NCBI GenBank assembly: GCA_030674155.1
Contig: CM060328.1
Location: forward strand, 30,554,939-30,618,938
Reading direction: 5' to 3'
Length of the DNA: 64,000 nucleotides
Source: Stramonita haemastoma
Lineage: Eukaryota > Mollusca > Gastropoda > Neogastropoda > Muricidae
Under the pieces are notes generated by a model that had not been told where the DNA came from, searched no databases, and saw nothing but the letters and a program-made list of their open reading frames with translations. Positions 38,548 through 49,679 of the stretch are shown here, piece after piece. The translations under genes and the position numbers were made by a program. The number at the start of each line of letters is the position of its first letter. Position 1 is the stretch's first letter.

Positions 38548-41500
38548 GTAAGTGTTGTGCAGCTCTAGAACTAGCGGTGTAGACAACAATTATATGACAT
38601 TGATACTTCTGTCTAAAAGTAGTCTGGATCTAAGCACTTGAGTTCTGTAGTCTTTCCTACTTACAAGTTTTATGTGCTCTTTTACATGGAAATGAGATGT
38701 TACTGTTAAATTCCAAACATGATATATAGCAAGTGCATACACCATACCGTTAGTACTTTGGTCCAGATGATCTGTCATCAGTTGCAAAGCAAACTGTGGC
38801 ATTTCATAACAAGAACCTCATGGTCTTGCTAAAAACCACCCCTCTAGAGAACTGTTGAGGTGATATAGACGAGCAGCCAAAATTACCCTATTGACATTGT
38901 AGAGTAGAGGGACAAACTATTAACTTTTTTTTTATTTTAAGGATACTGAACAGCACTTTTTTGTGCTTTTTGATATCCAGTCCCCATGTGCATGCAATTT
39001 TGTAAATTTTCATCGGTCCCCACTGGTACACAATGGTCTCATCCAAAGGATTTTTTGGGGAGTGGAGTAAGTACAAATGTTAACTCAGGGTAAAAAAACC
39101 ACATGAATGGGCAACTTGATCATGAGTGCAACCTGGCAATGCTATCTCATCCCCCTATGATGCAGGCCTTGAATAAACCCATGGAGGAATTTATAATTTA
39201 ACTCTTCACGGCAGCAGCTCAATGACTCCTTCTCCTAGGAAAATTAAGGGATGAAAGGACATGCTATTAAACAGCTATATATGTCTACTTTTATCAGGTA
39301 CTTGCCAGCATCATTGACTACCCCATGAAAAAGGCTGGAGATGTTGGGGTCATGGTACTTAAGACGCAGCTAGATAGACTGTTCACATGATCTTATGTCA
39401 ACTGATTGCCTTGAAGGGCCCCTGTGGATGGATATTGTTGGTCTCAGAATAGAGTCTATGCTTTGTAAGGCCTCTGAGGTTGAATATTGAGGGGTTCAGA
39501 ATGGAAAATAGTATATATCCCAGTTATGTTTTCAGGTCTTGTGTGATTGAGATGTACAGTCAAGGATATGTTTGACACAGTTATGAAGTTTCCATTACTG
39601 ATCTCTTATAAAATAATTTCAGAGACTGACAGAGTGGTTGTAGAAAGTTCCAAGACATGAACTTGAATGTGTAAAAAGGTAGAAGTGAAAAGTCATCAGC
39701 TATGCATTTGCGACCTTGTATAATTTGTTGCCATTGCACAAAAAGTAAGGATTGTGCATGCATGTGCATAGTGCTTAAAAAGTAGTTTGAGGCTACTAGT
39801 TTTCCTGTTCTTCATGACTTAAACTTTGTGCCCAAAGTTCTGTGTTCAATGTACTGAGTAGTTTACCATGTCCGTCATCTTCAAGTGATCAGTGGTCACC
39901 AGATTACAGATTGCATTTACTCCCTTTCTACCCAAAATAGGGATACCAACAAAAAAGAAAAAGGAATAGTAGAATATAAAGTGAACCAGAGTAAAATAGT
40001 TTAAACTGAATTGAAATAAAATACCAGAGTTAGGTCCCAAGCCCAACAAAAGCTCAAGTCAAATGAAAACTGAAACCAGAAGTAATTAAAAAAAAACTTA
40101 AAAAAAATGAAAACACCTAAAAGATAAAACAAAAAGGATAAAAGTTAAAACCAAAGCATAAAAAGTAAAAACTAAAACAAAAAGTAGAAACTAAAACTTA
40201 GAATGAAAACAAAAAGTTAAAACTTAAAACAAACATAAAAAAGTAAAAACTTAAAACTGAAATAAAAACCTAAAATCAAAACAAAAAGTAAAAACTTGAC
40301 TTCAAACCAAAACATAAAAAATAAAAACCTTAAACCAGAACATAAAAGATAAAAACTTCAACACAAAACCTAAAAAGTATAAACCTCAAACAAAACATAA
40401 TAAGTGAAAACAAACCTCAAACCAAATCATGAAAAGTAAAAACTTCAGGCAAAAACTAAAGCATGAAAAGTGAAAACTTAAACCTAAAACCAAAACTTAA
40501 AATTTAAAACCTAAAAACTAAAACCTAAACCAAAACTTAAAACTTAAAACTAAAAACTAAAACCTAAAGCCTAAACATAAAAATAAAAACTTCGAAGCTA
40601 AAAACAAAACATAAAAAGTAAAAATTAAACCTACAACCCAATCATAAAAAAAAAACCAAAATAAAAACTAAAACTTAAACCAAAAACATGAAAAGTAAAA
40701 ACTTAAGTTAAAAACTGAAAAACCTAAAACCAAAACTAAAAACTTGAAAACTTTAACACAAACCAAAACTTAAAAATCAAAACTTAAAACTAAAACCTAA
40801 AACCAAACATAAAACCTCAAAACTAAAAACAAACAAAAAATTTAAAACCCAAACTAAAACTTGAAACTTAAGTCTAAAACCAAAACACAAAAACTAAAAA
40901 CCAAAGCATAAAACTTGAAACTAAAGTCTAAAACAAAAACTAAAAACCAAAACATGGAAATTAAAACCTAAAACCCAAACAGAAAAGGGTAAAAACTACA
41001 AAAACCAAAACAAAACTTAAAACCTAAAACCCAAATACAAAAAGTAAAAACTTAAAAGCTAAAAACAAACCAAAAAAAACAAAAACATAAAAAGTAAAAA
41101 CCAAAACCGAAACATGAAATCAAATGTAAGAAGTTTATCTTCACACAACACTAAATCTTATCACTAAACCTTATAGCTAAGCACATTGAATTAAAGTAGC
41201 CTTAGAACCAAAAGATAGACAGAAAAAAGCAACACAATAAGTGGATAGGTAACCATGAAACAAAGAATAAGAAAACAAAAAAACCCCAGTATGAATATTT
41301 TTTAAAGAAACAAACAAAACAAAAAAACACAGAAAAAGGATCTTTGCTAAAGAACAAGGAGAGCAATCTTGGTGACCACGATCACAGAAAATCACATGCA
41401 AAGCACAAATAAAACTGTGGGTAGAAATAGTGACTCCATGATTGGGATAACAGATTAATCCTCAGTACCACAAGGGTGGAATGATGAGTGTGGAACGCCC

Positions 41501-43642
41501 GAGCAGATTTTCTGTAACTAGAAACATACCTCTTGAGTTAAGTGGCTTGATGGATCAGGTTCAACCCAATAGTTCGAAATTGGTCCCATGCATCCTCCAG
41601 TCAGTCAGGGCTCAGTTTGAAGCTTAAGGTTATCTTGTGCATGGGAACACACGTGCCTTGTGAATGGGATTAAAGACTTGGAGCTTGAAGTGGCCTTTGC
41701 TTTGTGCATCTTTGGAATGTTTTGTATGGCAGTTCCTCTTCAGTGATAGGCTTGGTCTCTCTGAACTTGTGGCCTTTGCTTTGTGCATCTTTGGAATGTT
41801 TTGTGTGGCAGTTCCTCTTCAGTGATAGGCTTGGTCTCTCTGAACTTGTGGCCTTTGCTTTGTGCATCTTTGGAATGTTTTGTGTGGCAGTTCCTCTTCA
41901 GTGATAGGCTTAGTCTCTCTAAACTTCAAGGGTGGAAAGGAGTGTCAGCTCCTTTGCCCCATACACCCTTCCTTACATACAGGTCTCCTTCATGCCCTTC
42001 GTTCATTGCGCTGTGGTCCTGACATGGCGGTTAGTCATCCTGTTGATCATGGGGACAGTTTATTGGTTTGTGTCTTGAGTATTGTAGCAGTCACCCAGGC
42101 TGAGTCTGCTCCACCAAGATCTGAACTAGGTAAGTGCATAGAACAGTACTACTGCAGTTGAACTTTGTTGTATTGAAATTGATACAGACAATATGTAAAG
42201 TCTATGTGAAAAAAAATGTTATCATGAAATGATACTTTAATTTTGTATTGAGATTTTAAAGACTTCAGAAGAACCTGCAATTTGTGTGCAGACATGGAAG
42301 TAGCAAAATTTTGAATAATGAGCATGATTTCTGTGAAGATCGTGGTTAAAAAAATAACTTTTGAACCAAGAAGAAAAATGTTAAACCTGTAAACATTTGT
42401 GTTTTACCAATGAAGAAAATGAATGTCAAAGTGGTGAAAATTAATGTAAGCAAAATTTCACTTTTGAAGAAAATGAATTAGTCTGTCATATTGTGGTAAA
42501 AATTAATGTAAACAGATTTTTTTTTTCAAGAAAATGAATTAGTCTGTCATATTGTGGTGAAAATTAGTGTAAGCAGAATTTCACTTTCAAGAAAATGATT
42601 GTCTGTCATATTGTGGTGAAAATTGATGTAAGCAGAATTTCATGTTAAAGAAAATGACTGGATCTGTCATATTGGGGTGAGATGAAATAGTTGTAATATT
42701 TTAGTGGATAAAACTCTCAGCATTCCCAGTGTAACTGATGTCTCTTTCTGCTGACAGGAGTACTGTCCGAATCCAGAACACAGGAAACAGTGTCTGTTCT
42801 GGGAGACACCTCCCCCCGCCCCATGATGTCAAACTGGAGGAACGGCAACAAGAACCTAGCACACAGAACCAGAGCTCTGTAATGTATCACAAACGGCATT
42901 TGCTGTGGAAAGGTAAGGGCCATAGTTTTTTTTCCATCTCCTTGAGATTGATAGTGTTAAATATTTCATTATTTGAAGGGATTAAGCGGTATTGATTCTA
43001 AACATAGTTCAGGCAAATATTTTTGATTGGAGTTGGAAATTAAATAAGGTGACAACCCTGGTATGGCCTTCGTTGTCAGTGGAGCTATAAACATGAAGTA
43101 GAATTAATGATCTATACTTAAAAATTTTTGAAATTCCAGTTCTTTGACTTTTACTTAGTCTTTTCTTGGTTAATTCCAGTTCACTTCAATTTTTAGATGC
43201 TCAATTTTTAATTGTAATCTATTGTCGTACCTTAGCTACAATCAACTTAAATTCTTACGTCCAATTGATACAATTTATTACTTCTAGTCTATTCGGAGTT
43301 CTCAATTCTACTTAACTTTTTGATCCAGTTTAAATCTATCTTTTTTTTAATATATATATTTTTTTTACTTCATCTGCTCTGATCTTAATCCCAGTTGACT
43401 TGATTTTTGAATCTGGCGAGTTCATCAATTCTGGTTATTCTGATGAATTCCTGAGTTCATATGATCCTGAACATGTCTTCATTATTGCTTACTTTTTGAT
43501 GTTGAAATAATCTTCTGTCGTTAGTGTTGCAGATTTGAAGTCGTTACACCTGCCAGGTGACACTGAGGAGAGGGGGTGGAAGTCCAGTGATGCAATAGAA
43601 GCCAAGCACCATCAGATACAGCCATGCAGTGTGTCGGGATGA
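38519..43642 (+). CDS. Alternative 97-aa ORF of the same unit
   Basis: Join 38519-38547, 42758-42912, 43533-43642, skipping the 39-nt block. Begins MGLGLRFYKW, continues STVRIQNTGNSVCSG and ends IQPCSVSG. The frame is open over the whole 155-nt block and phases match at both junctions. Kozak context is weak and a short upstream ORF (MFLQY) overlaps the start. Confidence 0.25.
38925..39150 (-). mobile_element. SINE-A, internally deleted, reverse
   Basis: CCAGTCCCCATGTGCATGCA, then a jump from the ACAATGG region to CTCATCCAAAGGATTTTTTG, missing about 80 bp of the middle. Confidence 0.8.
39150..40010. other. Gene-free stretch
   Basis: Only short ORFs. A 31-codon frame after TTTTATCAG at 39298 (VLASIIDYPMKKAG...) has no supporting donor. 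Confidence 0.4.
40015..41125. repeat. A/C-rich AAAAC-type low-complexity block, 1.1 kb
   Basis: Irregular repeats of AAAACCTAAAACCAAAAC, ACATAAAAAGTAAAAAC. Top strand is almost devoid of G and poor in T. Confidence 0.95.
41692..41928. repeat. 79-bp tandem repeat, three units
   Basis: Units begin GGCCTTTGCTTTGTGCATCT at 41692, 41771 and 41850; nearly identical, so recent. Confidence 0.95.
42024..42882 (+). CDS. Possible 76-aa secreted peptide (join 42024-42129, 42758-42882)
   Basis: ATG in strong Kozak context (GACATGG). Begins MAVSHPVDHGDSLLVCVLSI and VAVTQAESAPP: a plausible signal peptide cut after TQA. Spliced in phase to GVLSESRTQETVSVLGD, with stop TAA at 42880. The mature part would be about 50 residues without Cys. 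Downstream exons would make the stop premature, which argues against it unless the transcript ends early. Confidence 0.3.
42405..42680. repeat. Tandem repeat of about 65 bp
   Basis: About four to five units of AAGAAAATGAATTAGTCTGT, CATATTGTGGTGAAAATTA, GTAAGCAGAATTTCA. Confidence 0.9.
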
Positions 43643-45658
43643 ACAGAGAAACGGGTAAGGCATTGTTTTTTTTTTTGTTTTTTTTAAGACGTCACATCAG
43701 TAAGTTTTCACAGGCCACAGGGCCCATAGGAACAGTAGTAAAATTGTGTACTTTTTAAACGTTCCAGTAGTGAGTAAATTTTTTTTTTGCATCCCATGGC
43801 CCGATATCGTGTATCAAGACACTGTCATAATTTAACGGCGTGTATTGCATTCACAAGAAAAAATTCGTAGTCCTCTGGCCGCCAAAAACTGCCATAAAAA
43901 AATTGACAGGAGGAAGAAACTGCTAAACATATATATTTATTGATAAAGAAAAACATGAAAATAAGCAACTAAAGGTATTGATAAAGAAAAATATGAAAAT
44001 AAGCAACTAAGGGATCTTTCTACCTTATGATTAATAAAAAAAATAAATGAAATAGAGATTACAATGTATTGGCAACATTTTTTCTCATTTATAGAACCAT
44101 CAGTTACCATGAGGTGAACAATGACTTCATTTGATACAACGTTAGGAGCTAAATGCCATGCTTATTCCTAATTTGAATTTTTTTCTTTATCTGAATAAAA
44201 AAAAAAATCAGTACCATCTATTAAAACTTTTTTAGAACCACAAATCTTAATTACTTTTTTCAAAATCAGTCTTGATACCTTGAGAGTACTTTGAAGACAA
44301 CTTGACATAGGCCTAGAATGATATTTTAAAAACCACTTTCTTTGTTCAGATTAGTTTTCTGTTCAAATCTTCATAGTCTGTATTTGTTGTCCTATGAATT
44401 CAGTAAGAAACATAAGATGGGTGTATTTTCAATTTTGTAAGGTGAAATGTTAATTTGTTGATCTATGACTAAAGTAAGAAAGCTAAGATTGGCGTATTTT
44501 TTGTTAATGAAATTCTCATAGCATGTTGCCAGCGTACCTTCACCTTCAACTGTCCTGTAGTCCTGCAGACCATGGCAGCACCACTGAAGAGTTTGCAACC
44601 AGCTTCTTCCACTCACAATCCTCTGCCCTCCATAGCAGATCGCTCCACCCAAGGTCAGTCCACTCTCTGTTGTCTTCTCATCATTTCCTCTGCCTCTTTA
44701 TCTCCCTTTTACTGTTCCCTGTAAGACGGTCTTGGCCAGTCCAGATGTTCGTGTGATGTGCCTGTACCACTTAAGCTTGCGTTTTTTCACTGAAGTCGGG
44801 AGCTCTTCATATGGTCCGATGCCATTAGTTTTATAACCAAAAAGTCTTTTTTTTAACCATAATCTAAAACCTGATTGTTCTACTTTAATTCAAATTATTA
44901 TTTTTTTATTAGGATTAGGAATACAAAAAAAAAAGGATTAGGAATACAAAAAAGTTGTTCTGCTTTATTAAATAGTAAAAAGCAACTGAAATTTTGCCCT
45001 TTTTTTTTTTTCAACTTTGCGACAGGCAGTCGAAAGTTTGCAAACAGGGTCGTTGACAGTAAGGGGGGGGGGGGATCAACAGTAGAAACTTTGCCAAGAT
45101 ATCTGTTGTATTTTTTAAGCCAGTTTTTTCTGAAATGAAAAAAAAATCTAATAAAGACATCCATCATCCAAAATTTACTTTTTTTTATGGCATTGGATTT
45201 TTTTTTATTTTTATTTTGTTTCATCATCTAGTCTTGGTTATTACTTCAAGCAAATGAATACAAATTTTCCAGGATATCTGCTGTTTTTAAAGCCATTTTT
45301 TTTTCTTCTGAAATGGAAAAATAGTCATTTTTCTGCAACTTCATGTTTTTTAGCTATTCAGAGGGTTACAGTTTTTATCTTCTTGAGAAAAAGCAGATGA
45401 CAAATTCTGACCTATGGCAATTGTTTTGTTACTTTTTTTTTTTTTTTCCAGATGGCGAACAACGTGGATTCAGTGGCTCATCGTCACACTCCAGAAGCAG
45501 CTAGACAGCTTCATCGGTCATACCAGCGAGTGGTGCTGAAGATTATTGTTGACAAGTGAAAACCACCAGTGAAGAAGTCGTCATAGAGCACGCTAGATCC
45601 TGCAGCACTGCCAAAAATCACAGTGAAACAATTGAGAGCAGTGACGACCAGTTCTACA

Positions 45659-45664
45659 AATAAA
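45659..45664 (+). terminator. Poly(A) signal of the candidate unit
   Basis: AATAAA about 200 bp into the last exon-like block, followed by a T-run. Confidence 0.4.
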
Positions 45665-45902
45665 ACCGTTTTTTTTTTCCTGTGCATGCATCCAATCTTA
45701 CAGGCGCTTACAGCCAGCCTGCAGACGCGACATGTCACAAAACCACACCTCATATCCAGTGTCCACTGCCCAACAGACCAGCTTCTTGATAAAAATTTCA
45801 ACGTTCGACCACGTTGTGATGCCACCCAGGAGATTGGAACTTAAAAGACAGACACATGCTGTCATGCCGTCACGTGTTCATGGTTTTTGGTGATGAGATG
45901 CT

Positions 45903-46255
45903 GTAGGGCGTGACCAGCCCCCACCTTTACACAGTGTGTTCATAAACTCAGGTGAGGCCCTGTAATGTAGGGCGTGACCAGCCCCCACCTTTACACAGTG
46001 TGTTCATAAACTCGGGTGAGGCCTTGTAATGTAGGGCGTGACCAGCCCCCACCTTTACACAGTGTGTTCATAAACTCAGGTGAGGCCCTGTAATGTAGGG
46101 CATGACCAGCCCCCACCTTTACACAGTGTGTTCATAAACTCAGGTGAGACCCTGTAATGTAGGGCATGACCAGCCCCCACCTTTACACAGTGTGTTCATA
46201 AACTCAGGTGAGGCCCTGTGGTATAGGGCATGACCAGCCCCTAACTTTGCATAGT
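45903..46255. repeat. 64-bp tandem repeat, five and a half units
   Basis: Units GTAGGGCGTGACCAGCCCCC begin at 45903, 45967, 46031, 46095, 46159 and, degraded, near 46223. Period exactly 64. Confidence 0.97.
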
Positions 46256-46259
46256 AAAT

Positions 46260-48900
46260 GTGAACTTAATTTTTTATGTAGTTTTGAACTTGCTTAATGT
46301 AAATTCAGGACTATCAATTTTGATGAAGAGCGCAAAACAAAGTAGCATTGATTTTATAGAAAGTACAGCAGTGACTTATGGCAAAGTCGGGCACATTTTT
46401 TGTTCTCAGTGCTACAGTTCATCACTGTGGCAATGCTATCATCACTCCAGTCATGTTTCTTTGAGGCCACCAAAATTCATTTTAAAAGAAGAGAGAAAAA
46501 CGAGTGTGATACAGTATTACTGATAGACTTGCTTTGACAAATATAATTTTATAATGAAATACATAGGTCATGACAAAACTTCTGCTGTTGCAGGCCACAA
46601 ATTGTGTAATTCAAAGAAAAAGTTGTGGATTTATCTTTTTTTCTGGGTTGGAAAATGTTTTTGGAAAATTTTTCTGGGTTGGAAAATGTTTTTGGAAAAA
46701 CTTTTTTTTTTTTAATCTGGTTTTGTAGATACATACCTTTATACAGTATAGGCATTTAAAACAACTGTTTTTCATGGCAGATATATTTCTAGATTTTCAG
46801 GGCTATCTTATCAAGTGAAGATATTCTGAACAGAAACCACAAGTTGAAGTACATCGTCTTGCTATTCAGAGCGAGTGATTGTTATTAATATAATTCATGT
46901 TCTAGGAAATCTTATTTTTATAATGGACTGTATACTATTGCAGTATTGGTGAAAACATCAAAAAGATTGTAGCCCAAGTCAGCTGACAGTTTATGTTAAT
47001 GTTGTCTTCTGTTAATAGAAAACAGTTACTTCAATTGTCACAATATATCAGGGTTGTTACCTGATGTTTTTTTTGAAATATTGATCTTGTTCCTTAATCT
47101 CTTCCTATGCGGTATTGCTTGATGTTCACCACACCCCAAATGGGAAAAAACACTCCTCATATGTGCATGTAGCTCCCAAAGATTTTGTTTTGTGATGTTC
47201 CACCATAGAGTTTAAACTTCTTGAGAGAATTGGGCATTTTTAGCCTGATGTAAGTTAAAACATCATAGTTGCTCGCTCTAAAGAGGTGGGTTTTGAGGAT
47301 TCGGGTATTGGTTTTATTGCATTCTATGTGGTGTTTTATTCCACAATGTGGTTACCATATTGGGTTGACCTGTATAATTGGTCAGTGTGTTGATATGAGG
47401 AATGATCTTTGTTTTAATCTGTGTATAAAATCAATGAGATTTACATTTTAAGGTGACAGCCCACATAATGTTCTCTGTGATTGGCATAGCTATAAAATGG
47501 ATTGATTGGGATTAGAATATTCATTTAGTTAATTTCATTGTCCTGAAAGTCAAGCAAGAAACTTAAAATGTGAGAAGTAAAATGGGATGGAAAGCTGGCT
47601 AACAATCTTTCTGGTGTGACTTTTGCACATTGCAAAAAAAAAACCCGAACCACAAACCCAAAGGAATAAGACATAAGCAAATCATTTTGTTTTAATTGCA
47701 TACAGAGTACAGTTTTTTGCCTTTTTCAGTATGAAACCTAACAAGCATATTTCCAAAAGACCGTATCGTTAGTATGCACTTAAAAAATTTACATCTATAA
47801 GATGGTTTGTCCAAGCAAAATTTTTAAGTCGAGAACATGGTCAATTTTTACATTTTCATCTATACTGGGCATTTAGATACAAAGCATTCCATGTACTATC
47901 TTTTAGAAATGTTTCCAGTGAAAACGGCCCCAGATAACATCCACAAAAACAATCCTTTGCCATGCCAAATTCCTCCGACACAATAGAGTTGCAATAAGCT
48001 CAATAATATAATTTTAAAGCCATTTTAACTTTCATGTCTTGGATTTTATGAGTTTAAATAATACCGTGTCCCATTCTGTATTTTCACCTATTTTGTCAGA
48101 CCATTTTTTTGCAGCAGTTTGGTTGACTTGCTCAAGACTAGAATGTCATAGTACAGCTATAAAGCTTTATTGGCAGAGTGGAGAATCCTTGAAGATGCCA
48201 GCTTTATGCCATGAGAGTTGCTCAATGCCATTTGACCCACACTGTTTTAGATTTTCTTGTATTGACATGTTACAACAATTTTGACAAGGAGACAACTTTG
48301 ATGTTGCTTCTGTTGCCAGCGGTGCTATAAGATTGAATTGGAAGATAGACATTTGTGTGATACTTACTGATAGACTTCTGTAATTTTATTTTCAGAAATT
48401 ATAAAGAATTTTTCTTTGAAAAAAGACCAATGGTATCAATACTCTTTTAAATTAATTTGAATTTAATTTGAAATAATTATTGTAATCTTTTAATTATGAA
48501 ATATGGGTTCTTCGAGAAGGTCTGTCGATATTTTTGGTTTTACACAAGTATAAAAAATATATATGGTCTAAAGTTTCCATCCAGAATTTGATTCCATGAA
48601 GCTGCATAGTTTTTGCCACATTTTGAAATATTACTGAAAAGGATTGGGAAGCTTTTCTTGGTGTAACTCTCCCTTTTTGACTTGTAATCTTGAAGTTTCT
48701 GACCCATGCAAATTTTTAAGCTGTACTATATTTCTTGATATCTGGTTTATTTAAAACACTATCTTTTATATATTTTATTAGTGTTGGTCTGCAAACTCTG
48801 AATTTTTTCCCAGAAAAATCTAAAACTTAGTTTCTGAAAAATTATCTTTAAAAGAACTATCGGGATCAGGGAGTAAGGTCTAGATGTAGTCACAGTCAAG
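46260..48900. other. Gene-free AT-rich stretch
   Basis: Holds two ATTGG-family copies and a 30-bp duplication (GGGTTGGAAAATGTTTTTGG) at 46650-46700; otherwise nothing recognised. Confidence 0.5.
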
Positions 48901-48904
48901 TCGA

Positions 48905-48990
48905 AAACACTTTAATCATCCCATAAAGGGCAATTACAGTACTGACAGGCGTATTGATATGAATCATCATCTCGAAAGATACAGGATAGC
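48905..48990 (-). mobile_element. Possible LINE/SINE 3' end
   Basis: Read in reverse, CCCTTTATGGGATGATTAAA, GTGTTTTCGACTTGAC: resembles retroposon 3' ends ending in a short A/T tail. Confidence 0.3.
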
Positions 48991-49065
48991 TACATTTCAT
49001 GTTGTTTCAAACATTCTAAAATAACTTCAAAGAATATCACAAACATGTGCATGCATGCACGCATA

Positions 49066-49087
49066 CCCACACACACACAACACAAAC

Positions 49088-49119
<32 letters not shown>

Positions 49120-49128
49120 CTGACACTA

Positions 49129-49209
<81 letters not shown>

Positions 49210-49301
49210 ACACTACACACACACACACTGACACTAACAAGCACACAACACACCCCACACACACACACACACACACACTAACAACACACAAACACACACA
49301 C

Positions 49302-49345
<44 letters not shown>

Positions 49346-49390
49346 CGCTCGCACACACTCTCGCTCGCACACACTCTCGCTCGCACACAC
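49066..49390. repeat. AC microsatellite with CTCGCTCGCACACA minisatellite
   Basis: AC runs broken by CTGACACTAC; three CTCTCGCTCGCACACA units at the end. Confidence 0.95.
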
Positions 49391-49679
49391 ACTGATATTA
49401 ACTAGTACCAGAGATTTCAATACTGCAATACTTTTGGAGAGGATCAGACGTTTTCTGTCTGATAAAAGTTAACATGTCATTAATTCTAAACAAGGTTGGC
49501 TTTGAGGATTTGGGTGTTAGTTTCCATCTCATTTTGTGTTGCTTATTTGGTTTGACCCTTAAGGTTGGCTAGGGTGTTCATATATGAAATGACTGAAGAG
49601 TTCTAATCTTGATTTGACACTGACAGCCCTGTTATGTTCTCTGTGGTTGGCTGGGCTATAAAACAGAATGATTGCATCA

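Larger units (their letters stand above)
38400..45690 (+). other. Candidate multi-exon transcription unit, coding status unclear
   Basis: Exon-like blocks: up to 38547 (donor GTAAGT); 42091-42129 (optional; GTAGCAG / GTAAGT); 42758-42912 (TGCTGACAG / GTAAGG); 43533-43654 (AGTGTTGCAG / GTAAGG); 44561-44653 (GTCCTGTAG / GTCAGT); 45452 onward (long T tract CAG), with AATAAA at 45659-45664. Good donors at four successive blocks are unlikely by chance. No family is recognised and no single frame spans all blocks, so a lncRNA or an mRNA with a short ORF are both possible. Confidence 0.45.
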
